64,000 nucleotides of DNA from Synchiropus splendidus (GCF_027744825.2 NC_071345.1:5302001-5366000), one strand, 5' to 3'. Positions 1 to 13,712 are shown, numbered from the stretch's first letter. Numbers and translations are program-made. Notes: generated by a model from the sequence alone, not told the origin.

Positions 1-3000
1 GGATTGTCAAAATTTGAAATAGAAAGATTGTGAATGGAGTTTTTTAATACCAAAAAGCTATAAAGGAACTGCAAATTAGATGCCTCTATAGTCAGTAGAA
101 CACTCATGTAAACTGTATTACATGAATAATTCTATTCAAATTTGAACTGTTTACAACTTTATATTTGAAGTGTGTTGGGTACAAAGGCAGGGAGAATAAC
201 ATAAAGGTCGTCCCTCCGAAAGGAATGGACTTTGGTGACCTAACATTTGTTGTCCGGCGGATTCCCACAATAGGCTCCAAACATCTTGTACCATTAACAA
301 ACCACTATCTCCTACTTGTCCCCGTGTGAAGGTGGGTGTTGCCTAGCCAATTACGTCCACGCACTCCAGTCATCTGCCCGTCCCTGACCTTTACTGAGCT
401 GCTCCCAGCAGACGTCCTCTCCTCCTCTCCATGTAAATGTCTCATCCTTTACTGTGCCACTAGAATCGAGGGTGAATATTTGTTCTTTCCTTCCTCCCCC
501 CCTCATTCCAGCAAGACAACCCTCCCCCATCAATATAAATTACTCCAAAGGTTCTGCTTGCCCCATCTTGAACTCTGCTTTTAGAGGCAAACTTTGAGAA
601 GAGTACTAGACCAAAGAAAGTTTGAGCCCAAGATTTTCTCATTTCTTCCTGATGGCGCGTCACAGCAGGCCTCCACAATCCAATCAAATGGCAGCAAATG
701 AAAGCAAAAACTGGTGAGACGTAACATTATAGCAGATAATCCATACCACGCTGTATAATCCTCCGCCGTGTCGATTTTCAACTCTAATCCATGACGTCAT
801 TTCCATGTTTATGGATAATTAAAAATCCGAGACGCCTCTTTCTCAAGTGACTTGGCAGAAGCTGCACGAGTCGATGTGACATATTAGAGCTTAAATTGAA
901 ACTTTCTCCCTCATTTGGCAGCAATGGCGAGATAAAAAGGGGCAAGTATTCACTTAGACAAAAGCTGCAGATGGGAAAACCGATCCACTCTTTTCAAAAT
1001 TTTCCAATCCTGGGCGTGGGATCACAGAGTTTCACTTTTGGAAAATCTTTTTTTTTTCATGATACTAGTCTTGTTTTTAAATGATCTGAATTCAAGCTGA
1101 TACATTAAAAATAAACGTTCCCTTCCAAAGGCACTATTTTGATTTAGTAGAGAAGCCTTTTAAAAGTGTGGGTGTAGTAGTGGATCATATTTATGGTTAA
1201 ACTAGTGGATGTTGCCTTTGGTTGATCTCCACTTTGTCTTCTTTACTGCCACATTATAGAACAAATGAAGCCAAAACAACATGCCCTTTGTTGTTATTTG
1301 AAGATAATGAACATAAAGAAGTCCTAACCAAGACGTATTTTTTTTGTTCCTATGGAGGAGAAACTGGAGTCTGACCCACTAACCAGAAGCCTCCAGCTGA
1401 GAAGGGCGTGGGCTTTTCAACCAAATCCAGGAGGTGATAAAGAGGAGTATCTCAGCCTGGTTTACTTATACACCGTAAACCAAAATAAGGATGGAAACAT
1501 TCTTCCATAGTATTCAGTTTTGAATCTTCAATTCAAAGCAACTTTTCTTGCGAAGGAGAATCCTACCAACACAAACCTTCGATCAAATGAACAGCCAGAC
1601 TGGGTCCAACAAGCTGCTCCAAAGGTCAATACCATGTTATCAGGGCGATAATGTTGAGCCACATTACCATCAGACGGTGAACTTTAACAAAGCCTGCAGG
1701 ACAAAAGTCCGAAGCCTTCAATAAAAACCCGTCTGCACATCCAATCACGCGCCCGCGCTCCTTTTCCCGATTGGCATTCCGCGCTTCTTCACTTAATCAA
1801 CAAACGCGATACTGATCGATGTGGCACTTCAGCATTGATTCTGCATGGGGAACGCCAACTCCAATAATTGCAGCGGTTCATTTATCACTTACAGCTTTTT
1901 TCCTGCCATCGGTTAGATAAGGGCTTGATTCCTTCGATTGGAATCACAGGGGACAACAAGCAACTCGGACAAAGGACAATGAAAGTGGGCGAGTCGGACC
2001 AGGGAGTCAGGACCACTGCTGGAGCAGTTTCCATGGTTCTGGCAAAGTTTCTTTTGTTTTGTCGCATTTCCATGGTTCAAGAAAATCCAATGTATAGGAG
2101 GTCGGAGCCAATAGGGCGTCATTGATCGCCGTCAATTTTCCAGAAGTGTATTCCCAGTTGGAAACAGTCACGTTGCCTCTTCCAAAATAAGCCTTTCATT
2201 TGACCTTCCTTGCTCATGGAAGACTTAAAACCATGTAATGAGACTCCCTCTTAAGGATGGAAATATAGTCTCCTGACTGGCCCTCAGTGGCCAATGGCAG
2301 CAGCTTCAGCAAGTCTTTCCTGACTGTTGGTTTGTTGAGATACATCAGATGGACTGGAGGATTGGTCGTGGTTGAAGAGGATCATTTCAGCAGCCCAAAA
2401 TCTTTTTTTATGTGGACGCTCTTTCTATGGGAGCATTATTCAGTTAGTCGTGGTGAGGCCATCAGGTGGAAGGGTGGGTCAGTTGGTGGCACCATTAACA
2501 TTAGAAGATCATTGGATCCTCAACAGTGAACCAGTAAGTCATGACAAACCAATGGTTCTTATCACGATAACTCTTCTGACAAAGTTTAAAATAATCCAGA
2601 ATGTTGTTTGCTGGAAGGCATAACACGGCGCTGTACCGGACAAGCCGGTGCAAAATTTTAAAATTCAATTTAAGTCATTGAAATTTGAATTAAATTGGCT
2701 CCAACAAGAAATTCCTCAGAGCAAAGGACGATGAATATTTAAGCTGAAATCCATAGTTTGGATGTTCAAAGTAAATAATGACAATAAAGAAACAATACTT
2801 TATATTAATATTTAAAAATAAATAAATTAGTGTGAAAAGCACTTAAATTAAATACACATTTTTAAAAAAATATTAAAATGTAATAATATCTGTTTGTATT
2901 TAGGTCACTGATGCCAATGCCATGAATGTTTTCATTGTGATTTGACAATAAAAATGAATGAAAAAAATGTGTGCCTGAAGTCCACTGTAAAAAGAATAAT

Positions 3001-4649
3001 ATCAACGTTATCAATTTGGGATTTTAAATCAACTTCCTGTGTGTGGCCTCAAATCAAAGTCCAATTCCGCCAGTGCCTTAGGGCACGAGTCAAGAGTATA
3101 GATTTTGGGAACATTCGTCTGGCGCCATGATAATTATTCAGCCTCTACACTATCGTGGATTAATCCATCTTGTCAGTTTATGGTTTATTATTTTATAGCA
3201 TCCAACCTTATCAATTATAAAGGATTTGGGAGAGGAAAGCTGCGACTGCCTGGACTGTCAGTGATATATACAATCCCACATCTTTCTCCTCTCCTTCAGT
3301 AGAACCAGATAAGCTCTTCTTCGGTTGGATGGATAGAACTGGATGTGATTTTTTTTTTTTTTTTCTCCCTCTCTGCTGTGCGTCCTAGATGTCTGCGCAC
3401 AGCGGCAACACTGCGCTAATTCACTCAGACGCTGCCACAAATGCGGCTCAATGCAGCCCGAGCCAGCAGCTTGGCACAAGTGTAGAAATGAGAGAGGGGG
3501 AGCTTGGATGGCGCGAATAGCCGAGATAAAACAACAGAATTATACAGGAGATAACAGGGAAAAAAAACCCAACAGGATGGATAAACAAGCAGCGGAGATA
3601 AAAATGGAACACGGGCTTTTATATGAAGATGAATGACTCAGGAGGCTTGTTTGCGGAATTAACGCCGGAGACAAATCACGCGTGGGTATCGGGGCTAAAA
3701 TTTCATTCAGGTGACACGCTGCTGCTCACTTGAGCTTATGGATCGGAGATCCGCAAGGATAAGCCGATCTGTTTTCAAAGATGTAATCTCTAATGAGTAA
3801 CAGTATTTTCTCACGCTCCCTTGCACCAAAATCAGCTCAAAGGAGAGAAAAAAATATGCCACGCTAGTTGTTATCTCCTTGGTTAGAAAGCCTCAAACAC
3901 AACTAAAATCCCAAAACAGTGAACGACCACTTCTGCTGGTAGAGGACGGCTCTGCTGTTGTGGCTCGGGGACTGTCATGGAGAGGAAATCAATTAAGAGG
4001 AAAGGAGGAAAAAAGAAAGCGAAAGCGGGCGACAAGGTTTTCTGCAAAGCGTAGCATCATTGCATTCTGAGCGGCGAGTCAGTGATCACATGTGAGCGAC
4101 GGACGGCGGCGGAGCGGAGCGGAGGGAGGCGTGTGACTCACGTTTTGGAGCAGATGTGGCGGCACCAGCAAAAATTATTTGTTTGCCTGCTACTTACTAA
4201 CCTCATAAAATACATGTTGACTTGGCTGCACACGTCAACTCCAATCTCATAAATGGATTAGGAGCTCAAACACAACGTCACCACCGAGGGAGAGGAATCA
4301 CACAGGTAACAAGGGCAAACAAGGAAACAGGAGTGGAGGAAATATGCAGTCAGCTCCTTCAGAAACAGCAGTGTCGGTAAAAGCTTGGTATCTACGGAGA
4401 TTAATCCCTCGCTCTGTATTGGAGCACTTAATAAATCAAATCAAGGATACGCCCACGTCGACGCGTGGAGCGATGAACTCCAGTTTCCTCCAACAAGGCT
4501 GCGTACCTCCGCGCTGTTCTGACACATGCAGAACTTATGTTTTCACCGTGGCCCAGGGGGGAGGTGGGGGGTGAACGACTGTTGAAACAATTCATACCTA
4601 CAGGAATCTCAGGAATATTAATTCAATCGGTTCAATTCCCACTCATATC
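1..4649. other. No gene; unique sequence
   Basis: Open frames here are short and lack domains. AT-rich between 2640 and 2960, with a poly-T run at about 3349-3364. A small CpG-rich patch (GGACGGCGGCGGAGCGGAGC) lies at about 4105-4125. Confidence 0.6.
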
Positions 4650-5111
4650 TACGGTGGCTGAGAAGTGCAAAACACATTTACAGTCTTAAGAAACTCTTGG
4701 AACAAAGCGAAAACACATTTACATTTCAAGCAAAAACTTCTTCAGCAGGTTTTTTTCTTGAGTTTGTAAATTTGTTTTCGCAGTTTGTAAATGTGTTTCC
4801 AGTGTATCCTAATTTTTATGAAAAATCGTACAGAAAGGGAGGGTACCAAAATACGGAACGTGAACCGAAGTGGTTGCTGGAATGTTCCACTTCAACCAAT
4901 TGTGGAGGAGTCGGGGGGTGTTAACGTCTTTCAGACTAAATGCAGAAAGATGTTAAAACAGTTTTACAAACTCTGAAAACACATTTATAAACTTGGGAAA
5001 AAAAAAAAAAAAACATTTGTTAAAGGAGTTGCGATCTATAAATTTGTTCCAAAAGTTTGTAAATTCGTTTCAAAAGTTTGTAAATGTGTTTTGCACTTCT
5101 CAGCCACCGTA
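4650..5111. mobile_element. 460-bp MITE with 32-bp perfect TIRs and repeated subterminal motifs
   Basis: The left end ACGGTGGCTGAGAAGTGCAA (4651 onward) continues through AACACATTTACA. The right end, finishing at 5110, is its exact reverse complement over 32 bases. Counting the outer bases as TA, the element CGGTGG...CCACCG is flanked by TA on both sides. The motif AAAACACATTTACAAA occurs about eight times, direct and inverted, near both ends. No transposase is encoded. The superfamily is uncertain, but a TA target fits Tc1/mariner-like or ISL2EU-like elements. Confidence 0.8.
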
Positions 5112-5689
5112 GTGAATCCAAAACTCAGTCATACAACTCATATGTCTATAGTATAGTCTTGATCACCATTCGTATATTCAATGTGTTTAAGCCTAGTTTG
5201 AGTTGTCTCCAGCCACAATGGAGTCGAAATGATCGGCGCTAAATAATGAGTCACCAAAGCAAACGTCCCATCATCTTGCTGCTAAGATGCTAAGATGAAT
5301 GACGTACGAGCGTGAGTCAGCGATGGCAAAGTATCAGCTCTTAAGGCTACATTATCAGCCTTTTGTGAGCGTGAATACGCCTCAGCTAGTTCCAAGTCGC
5401 CTGCAGCCGCAATCCAGTCAAAATGATCGGAGCAGCGTGAGTAATCCAGGCTCGAGTCATTAGCCTTTTACTCAGTGAATCTCAAGTATCAGTCATCAAT
5501 ACTTCAAAGGGAGTACTTAGTGACTCGGTCTAGACTGATCACTGCTCAGGTATAGCAGCGTTCCGTTCGCAGGTCTTTTTCTAAATTTGCTGTTAGTCAT
5601 GATGGTCGACTCCCAAGTCACAAGATGGAAACAATTCAGACCAGAACCTCCCGTCACAGGAACAGCCTTTTCGCCTCGGACGGATGAAT

Positions 5690-5830
5690 TCGCCTTGTTG
5701 TTTGTGCGTTATTTATTTCTTAGTTACCGCTATTATTCTTATTTTATTTTATTGTATTTGTTCATTATTGCACGCTGTACCACGCGCGGGACCCTCACTG
5801 ACATCGGCAATAAAGCTGATTCTGATTCAC
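5690..5830 (+). mobile_element. Possible L2/CR1-type LINE 3' tail
   Basis: The sequence ends GGCAATAAAGCTGATTCTGATTC, the type of polyadenylation signal plus TTCTGA tail seen at fish L2/CR1-like 3' ends. A T-rich 3' UTR-like stretch precedes it. No coding part is recognisable, so the call rests on the tail alone. Confidence 0.4.
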
Positions 5831-7554
5831 CGTGGCAGCAGCCAAACCACAAGTGCTTTTATGAAAAGTTATGAAGTCATTCCAAGTGAAATGTAACCAC
5901 AAGTCCTAATCTTGAGTGCTTGATAATGTGTGCTGAAATATACATTATCAGTGCTCCAGTCGGATGTATTGGTTTTTAGAGAATAAGTGCTACAGTCGTC
6001 ATCTTTTGCTTCTGGAAAGATGTTAGTGCTTTATTTTCACACTCAAATTACCGTTAAAACCTGAGTAGTAACCACAAAAACAAACACTTCACAAGTCTGA
6101 GTCACGATGGCAGGATTGCTGTCACACTGGCTGCGTAACATGGGAACGTGGAGGAGGTTTGTTTCATTCTTCCCCAAGCCAAATAAGGCTATTATTATCA
6201 TGCCATTATCCCTGACTCATCGCTCACAAGTCGGAATCAACAGCACGAACTTCACTTTGATTCATCGGAAATTATCATTGTTTCAGTACATTACGATGAA
6301 CCAGACCGAAATGTCAACCCCGGAGTTCACGGCGGCCAAGTCATGCTTCCTCCAAGCTTACGCATCGGTGCAGGAGGGAACGTCGCTTCATTATAGCGCA
6401 TCAGCTCTTCGGACATCAGGGGTTTAGTCACGGTCAAACGCTGCTCGGAACTGTGTTATTTATCATTTGGTTGGAGTCGTCACGGGGCACGATCAAGTCA
6501 CGAGTATATACACCGTATATATCTGTCCATTCGCTTTGAGTGTCTGCTGTGTCCATTTTGGTTCGGGCACCAGATGCTATCCTGCTATCCGACTGGTCAG
6601 CCAGCCTCCCAGACAACCCTGGCTGTCTGTTTGCTCTGGGACTGTCTGAGGTCCCAGAGCAATATCCACTCAGAGCCTCTGGCCAAGTCCATTAGCTACT
6701 TTAGCCTGGACTGGAGTGCGTTGAAGAGGCTCCCCCAATCTTTCTCGTGAACACTCTCTCCAGCTACTCTCACTTTCAACCTTAATAGTCCTCCATCTTT
6801 GTTATTTACACCTGGGATCAGCCTGAGAATCGTGAAAAAGTATGATCATTTATTCCCACGTCGAGGAGATTACAAATACCACGCTTGCTGTGTCATGAAC
6901 AAAGTCACCATCGGAAGAATGGTCTGGTGTGCTTGTTTTTGTGTGTGTGCACGCGTTCGCAGGCTTTTGTCTTGACACTGAGGCCAAATCCTGCCCGTCA
7001 ACAAAAAGCAATTTGACATGCTACAGTTGTAGTGCGCAAACACTGTATGTTTGTTCACTCATCTTTGGATTTACAATTTAAATACACAGCAACAGCGGGT
7101 CAATTAGTTATGCAAACAAATGCAAGGGGAAGCCATCGAAGCATTGTCTGGATAATACAAGGGTTTGCACAAGTTCACATCGAAGTACTTCCTGTATTCC
7201 TACAGGTAGAGCGGCAGCATTCATGTGGGTCATATTTGCAGCTTCTCTGTGGTTTTACGAACCCTAACATTTCAGTGATCCACAGTTCCAAACCAAAATA
7301 GAGGGTGAAAAAAACGAAACAGAAACCCAACGGTGGAGGTGAACCAACTTCTCCGGTGGTTGCATTTGCAAACGCTTCTCCTGATTTGCAAGACAAATCG
7401 AAGTGACACGTTCAATGAGAAACCTAGCACGTCAACTGAAGGCCCAGGGACCAAGCGTTGCCCACCATCAAGTCATTGTATGAGTTTGCTGGGAATCTAA
7501 ATGAAAGTAAACCAAAACAATTCCAACAAAACACGTCCATATCAAAGACTAGTG
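5831..7554. other. No gene; nothing recognised
   Basis: Unique sequence. Only short unsupported frames and a small near-palindromic TATATACACCGTATATA at about 6506-6522. Confidence 0.55.
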
Positions 7555-7707
7555 TAGCAAGAAGGTTGCTGGTTCAATTCCAGCTCGAGGCAACCACCGT
7601 TCTTTCTGTGCTTACGCCCCCCACCTCTCGCCCAAAGTAGCTGGGACAGGTCCCAGCCCTTTCCGCGAGTCCCATAAAGGGATAAGGTGTAGAAGATGGA
7701 AGATAAA
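7555..7707 (+). mobile_element. SINE-like repeat, internally deleted
   Basis: The head contains GGTTCAATTCC (7571-7581), a perfect match to the tRNA B-box consensus, within GGTTGCTGGTTCAATTCCAG. The tail CTCTCGCCCAAAGTAGCTGG followed by GACAGGTCCCAG and GATAAGGTGTAGAAGATGG is the common 3' end of a teleost repeat. The usual ~200-base middle is absent, head and tail being joined near 7610. No A-box is clear, so transcription by Pol III is unlikely. Confidence 0.6.
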
Positions 7708-9712
7708 GCTAACTACAGAGAAGCCTTATTCTAAAACCATTTAAAAAAAAGAATGACACGAACAGACTGTTCACTGAAAAACTTTTTTTGAAACTTAAGA
7801 TCAACTTTTTTGATACAAGAATTTTCCAATTGAATCAATACTTTCTTTCAAGACAATCCCAAGTGCGTATTACCTCTTGCACTTTGTTGTCCTGTTCCAT
7901 GCGAGAATCCATCATCTGCTCTCTCGAAGGTCATTATCAAAAAATAACTAAATAATAAAAAGTACTTTGAAATGATTCAGGGTTGCCATGTATCATCACC
8001 AGGGTTGGGCTTAACAGGTAATGAGAATAAAGTCACAAAGGCACAGAGCGCAAACCATTATTACGTTCCCATTGGCCATCAATAGCATGATTTATGAAAC
8101 CTGCTGAAAACCTATATTTAATATCAAGACGGACGCTAGGTCGATGTTTCTATGGCAACACAACAGCTTGGAGCCCTACAAATCGCAACGGTAGCCTTAG
8201 GACCAAGTCCACTCTGAGCCTTTTTAGAGGTTTTACAAGTGTTTTTGGAGCAGTTTCAGGATAGTGGACATATTCCGTTCATGAATGTGGCCACAGTCAT
8301 CTCCATATTTAACAATATTAATAGCTGATTTTTTCCGAGGCTATGTGCATGAAACTCATTATTTCTCTTTTTATCACATGAGATGATAAGAGCATCGAAG
8401 CTCAGATTTTTAATTATTTATGCACCGCGTAACTCTGAATGTATTATCTGCACATAACGTACTGATGTACAGCGCTACTAATGAACATGGTAAAAAAAAG
8501 GTGTGTGCACGTGAAGTTGCCGGGACTAAAGAGACAATTGCTGGAATGGATGGAATAAAATTACCATAGCACGCACAAACTACAGGAGGAATATACAGAG
8601 TGGGGCTGGAATTGGCAGGAGAAGTGTTTCTCTATATGCTGCGGAGACATGAAAGTGACACGGTGACACCATCGGCTCATTACAGCTTCTTTTCCCCCTC
8701 ATTCCTTTGCCTCCGACTTTGTTTCGTCGCCCATCTGTACAGCTGTGGCAGCTGGGAAAAGTGGCCTTTCTGAAACAGCAGAGCTTGCGTGTGCAAAAAA
8801 AAAAAAGGAGGGAACTTAAAATAGCCACATAATTAAGACCCCATAAGCAGTTCCACCTATTGATCTGCTGTCGACTGTATAAACAGAAGGGGAAAAGAAG
8901 CAGAAAGGGCAAGAAGAAATCAAGATTTTATTTATTTATTTATTTGCCACGAAAGTCACCGCGTCCCTCTGCATTTCCTCGCTGCATTTTCTTTGCTCTT
9001 AATTTGGCGTGCACCGAGCAACAGCCAGGGGGCCCCGTCTCGCCGCCCGCACGCGCCTCGACAACAACAAAAACCAACAAATGCTCCTGTTACGTTGGAA
9101 TAATTCATATACATGTGTGTGGACTTATTATGCGGCTCTGCACCTGGACCGATACATTTTACAGCAGACGGTGGGGTCAAATGCATTTTTCATCACCTCA
9201 GCTGTGACAACACAAAGCGTTCCACTATGTAGCAACGCGATCACCACGAGCTACAGAACCCGCAGCCGGCTGAGAAAAGAAATACTTTGACATTTTGAAT
9301 TTGCAGTCATTTCACCGTCCTTGACAAAAATGTGAAAAATGAATCTTCGCCATTGCCCTTTGTGCACTCGGGGGAGGCAGGGTGAAGGTAACAATGTGAG
9401 AGTTGGAATTCTTCAGGGGGAATGTGCTCTACACTGACAGCTACAACAACTGTTACTTATGGTTAACGGTCGCTGTTTATTTTTTCTTTCTTTTTTTCCC
9501 TCTTTAGTCAAAGGAATATGTGTCCACTGAGGTCAAATTAGAAAGGCACGCTGGAAGGGAGTGACTTCACCAGCATAAACAGACTTTTTTGAAAACCAAC
9601 TTGGGTTAAAAAAGATTTCAGTTCATGATTTACTGTAATACATCGAAATATATAGATATATTTTTACATTTTACATACTTTTTTGTTTGAAAAAGACGAG
9701 TTTTATTTTCTA
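7708..9712. other. No gene; nothing recognised
   Basis: Unique sequence with a short ATTT run near 8926-8945. No protein motif in any frame. Confidence 0.55.
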
Positions 9713-9720
9713 CCAGCTAC

Positions 9721-9949
9721 GGGTCGATGAGGTATCATGAAACAGTATTGCTGGGTTGATGAAACAGTGTCCTAATTTTCTGAGGCCACTAGATGGAGCT
9801 CTTTTAGAAATGATGCGAGGTTTAGTTCTAGTCCAAACATTTTACAGCAGACAGTGCCCTCTGGTGGCCTCTGAAAATCAGGACACTGTTTCATGAAACC
9901 TCATCAACCTTACGATACTGTGTCACAAAGCCTCATCGACCTGTCACTA
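9721..9949. mobile_element. hAT-type foldback MITE, copy at 9.7 kb
   Basis: The palindromic arms contain GATGAGGT.TCATGAAACAGT twice each, with GAGGCCACTAGATGG in the left arm and CCCTCTGGTGGCCTC in the right. The 8-bp flanks CCAGCTAC (9713-9720) and CTAGCTAC (9950-9957) differ at one base, as expected for an old hAT target duplication. The outermost AGTGAT of the left end is lost. Confidence 0.78.
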
Positions 9950-10649
9950 CTAGCTACCTAGTAGACTCGGGTAGAAACTAGCTATAATTTTGTCTATTAC
10001 TCTATTTGTATAAAAGCAATAGAAATGAAAAAAAACACTTGTACAGTGATAAAGATTCTTTCTATTTCAATTATAATTGCTCAATGTTTGGCGTGAAAAG
10101 AATCATTTCATTGAAGTATATTACAATTTCTGTGCAGTCCGACCAACAGTGGCAAACACAGTATTTTTCCATTTGAAAGACCCATTGTAGCAGTGAAAAG
10201 TAGCGTGCACGATACATGACAAGAAGATTGCATTTCATTAAAATCTGTCATTTGAATCTCGTCTATAATTTGACAGAAGACCCTCGAAACAAATAGCAGT
10301 TGGCAGCATAGAAATCGCGAATGAAAAAATAAAGTCAAGCCCACCAACGTCAGTTGTGTATTACAACGTGACAGAATTCCGAGAAATTACAGCCTTTTCA
10401 CCCGGGAACAGCGGCTCGAATCTCCATATATAACTCCTGTCACATGTTAGCAACGGTCCCTTGCATCTTTGTGGCAGAAATGTGTTGCTGTTGTGTATAA
10501 AATTATGTTTTCCAAAGGCCCTATATTCAGTCAGACCATATTTTCCATTCATCATCTTAAGTCATGTAATTACACCTTAAATACTACCATGAGCTTTTTC
10601 CTTCTACTTTTCCGGATTCACTGCCTGCAAACTGGACTCGAGTCCTTGT

Positions 10650-11157
10650 CCTTCACCTTCACCTTCTTCTGCCGCTTATCCGGGGTCGAGCCGCGGAGGC
10701 AGCATTCGGAGAAAGGAAGCCCACACTTCCCGATCCGCACAAACCTCCTCCAGCTCTTCCCGGGGGATCCTGAAGCGTTCCCAGGCCAGACCGGAGACAT
10801 CATCTCTCCAGTGAGTCCTGGGTCTTCCCCGGGGTCTCCTCCCGGTAGGACATGCCCGGAACACGTCCCCAGGGGAGGCGTCCAGGTGGCATCCAGATTA
10901 GATGCCCGAGCCACCTCAGCTGGTTCCTCTGGATGTGGAGGAGCAGCGGCTCCACCCCGAGCTCCTCCCAGATGACCCAACTCCTCACCCTATCTCTAAG
11001 GGTGCGCCCAGCCACCCTGCGGAGGAAACTCATCTCAGCCGCTTGTATCCGTGATCTCATCCTTTCGGTCATTACCCAAAGCTCCTGACCATAGGTGAGG
11101 GTGGGAACATAGATCGATCGGTAAATCTTCACCACGACGGTCCGATACAGCGACATG
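10650..11157 (-). mobile_element. Non-LTR retrotransposon 3' fragment (fish Rex/RTE-type LINE)
   Basis: The minus strand encodes the C-terminal part of a LINE reverse-transcriptase protein. It contains the blocks PTLTYGQELWVMTERMRSRI, FLRRVAGRTLRDRVRS and LRWLGHLIWMPPGRLP, continued in another frame by RRPRGRPRTHWRD and ELEEVCADREVWASFLRMLP. These blocks are highly repeated in fish genomes. The frame changes around 10855-10885, where the segment after MPPGRLP is out of register, so the copy is broken by an indel. The 3' end lies at the left with a short GAAGGT-type tail (10650-10670). The 5' part is missing, as in typical 5'-truncated LINE insertions. The clade is not certain. It is on the same strand as the neurexin gene. 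Confidence 0.85.
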
Positions 11158-13706
11158 GACTAGAATAAAAACGTCAAATCAACAATATAAAGCATTAACA
11201 TGATAGAAGCTTTGGGATTGGAGGAAGAGCTTGGAGATGGTAAATGTAGACCCCTGCCGAAGACCAAAGATGGATCAGGTCTGCACTTTTCTGAAGAGGG
11301 TGTTAAGAAGGCCATCCTCTTCAAGGTGATCCCACATCAAACGACTGCCACACATCGATGCACATAAGCAAACAGCGCACATATCTCCCTCTCTCGCTGC
11401 TGATTTTATTCTTCTTAAGTGCTCGGGGCAAAGCTTCAAAGGAGGTCAAACTATTCCCACAGTTGTTATTCTCTGACTTGGTGACACTTAAACGATAGCT
11501 GCCAACTCAATACATGTCAGCGATTTCACCACTGGGAACAGTGCGTGAATGAGAAAACACGTATGTGTAAACATTATCTGAATGCATCTGTGTTCATGTG
11601 TGTCAAACTCAACCTGATGGCCAAGGGAACTAAAAACAGAGGCAAAGTGTTGGAGACCTATTTAAGCCAGGAGACTTGGTCAGGAGAGGCCCAAGTGGAA
11701 GAAGCAAGTCATCCATCCCCCACTACAGCACTTGTCAGCCGCCGTGTTTACACTGACTCTACTCTGATCGGAATGAAACCGCTGCCTGCGAACACCACTG
11801 AATGATCCGATTCAAATGGTTCTGAATGAAATTTTGTTCAGATCCAGAGGGATGGTTTATGCCGATTGTTGAATGGATCAGTGTCCATGAGCAGAGTGGA
11901 TCTGATCATCTCTCTATATGCTGAAGTAGGTACTCTAAGTGCAGTTGACACAGCTGCAGAGCCTTCGCCTCAACAGTGGAAAGAAAAAACAAAAAAACAC
12001 AATGTCACTGTCAAAATGATAACAAAATACAGACACAAATAAAAGGAGTGTTGCGATATTTTTTCCGATGCTAGGATGTGTTGCTAGGTTATGAATGGTG
12101 GGCTGTTTACAAACAAATCGAGGAAGTGAGTCAATGGTACAGCGCATGTCAGAGTAGCTTGGTTAAGATTAACAGCTTACTTTCCATGCAGCTCTTTCCA
12201 CGTGATAAAAACAGGAAAGATTTAACCCTCCGCTCAACATAAAGTCATCCAGACTGGGGAAAAAATGCCTGTGTAACCGGGAAGACTGTGGAACAGATCG
12301 TTCAAGTCCGTCAGGAACAGCGCCAGCTACACGTTTCGCGTTTGCATGTTGCCGTTTCAATTCCAAAACACCTCTTTTACGTGTAACACTGCCGGCGGGG
12401 AATGTAGATAGCGAGTCACTGGAAGCGCTAGGAGACATTTGGAAGCTCTCCTCACTGTATATTGAATTGATATCAGTTGCTATTTTAAACCTATAATGTG
12501 GCTTTACGTCTTACTGACAGCCAGAAAGTCACCCTGATTGAAACATACAGTTGTTCTAGTGGCTTTGAATAGAACAAAAGCCGTGTCCAACCGCTGTCCT
12601 TTATTTATTTATTTATTTTTAACAAAGGCGTCAGGATGTGCCGCGGAAGGCGGAACTTTCAAAGGCAAATTGCCTTCGGCCTCAGCAAAGATCCACTTTC
12701 TCAACGTGAGTGACATTGAGAATGGATTGAATATAACAGTTGTTTACTGGCCTCCATCTATTGACCTCTGACTGAAAGAAAATCAGACAGGAGAAGATTA
12801 AAACAAGAGGATATTTTGCCATTAGTCTACATTTATTAAAACAGTAATAGTAATGCAGCCTCCTTGTGCATAGCAGTAAACAAGTCCTCTTGTTCAGGAT
12901 GACTTGGCTGCCTTTTATTGAGAGTTTAACAGCTGTGCATGTGTCGATAGAACCGATATCAACGTGTCTCCATGTTAGTATGAGCAAGAGCACACACATG
13001 CACACGGTACCCTGATGCTCCCATCCAACATTTGCACTAAAGCACGGAGCAGTCGGTCCAAACGTTCACACTGACCCCTAATTTCCAGATGTTCTGATCA
13101 GCCCACGGTGACTCAGTAAGATGACTTCGATATGAAGTCATGCCGTGCGGCGTTCCACCGGGCTTATTCAGAAGGCTACTCCCTCTTCTCTGTCCAGACT
13201 GTGTGTGCTCTGTATGGATCGCACACATTCCTTGTTAGTGATGCAGATCTGCTCTCACCCTCCCTCGCTGTCTGTCAGATTCATCTGCTCCAATAGTCCT
13301 CAACATGCTCAAAATGAGCCCTCAATGTGTTAAAAGAAGTCAAGCGCTCACACTTTTTTTTTTTTTCGGGTGCAGATTTGATCAGAATCCTCTGGGAATG
13401 ATTTATCAAGTGCGACACTTTCCTTTTCTAAACCCCAACTCCTGCACTCGTCGAGTGGATTCTGACCCTGAACAGAACTCCCCTCATTAAAACAGAACCA
13501 GCTCTCAGTGAGTTTTGTATTTGTCTCCCTTATTGCCGATAAGCTCATCCAGTCCTGGTTTCAACCACAAGTTCCATACCAATGATCAGGCAGTGACTTT
13601 CTCTCCTACACTTTGACTGACATTTAAGAAGAAAGTGACACAGAGGTATCGAGGAAGCATGAGTGGGACGCATCCTTTTCGGGGATGGAGATCATCGACG
13701 GACAGA
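11158..13706. other. Putative first beta-neurexin intron, proximal part
   Basis: This lies immediately downstream of the beta exon in transcription sense. No LNS6 exon is seen: the minus-strand frames do not contain the GTTYIF...NDRPSTR type sequence expected in the next neurexin exon. A short TTTA run occurs at about 12602-12617 and a T run at about 13354-13366. Confidence 0.5.
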
Positions 13707-13712
13707 ACTCAC
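13707..13712 (-). promoter_or_regulatory. 5' splice donor of the beta-neurexin exon
   Basis: On the minus strand the exon ends GGCCATG and is followed by GTGAGT, a near-ideal U1 match. Splicing here removes the in-frame intronic extension that otherwise runs to a stop near 13624. It leaves one coding base (phase 1) to join the next exon, as expected for beta-neurexins. Confidence 0.75.

Noticed and set aside
7985..8035. Transposon end suggested by CCAGGGTTGGGC
   Set aside because: The match to known fish repeats is too short and no second end was found.
10469..10975. 168-codon plus-strand frame
   Set aside because: Its right part is the antisense of the LINE fragment on the minus strand; its left part is unrelated unique sequence.
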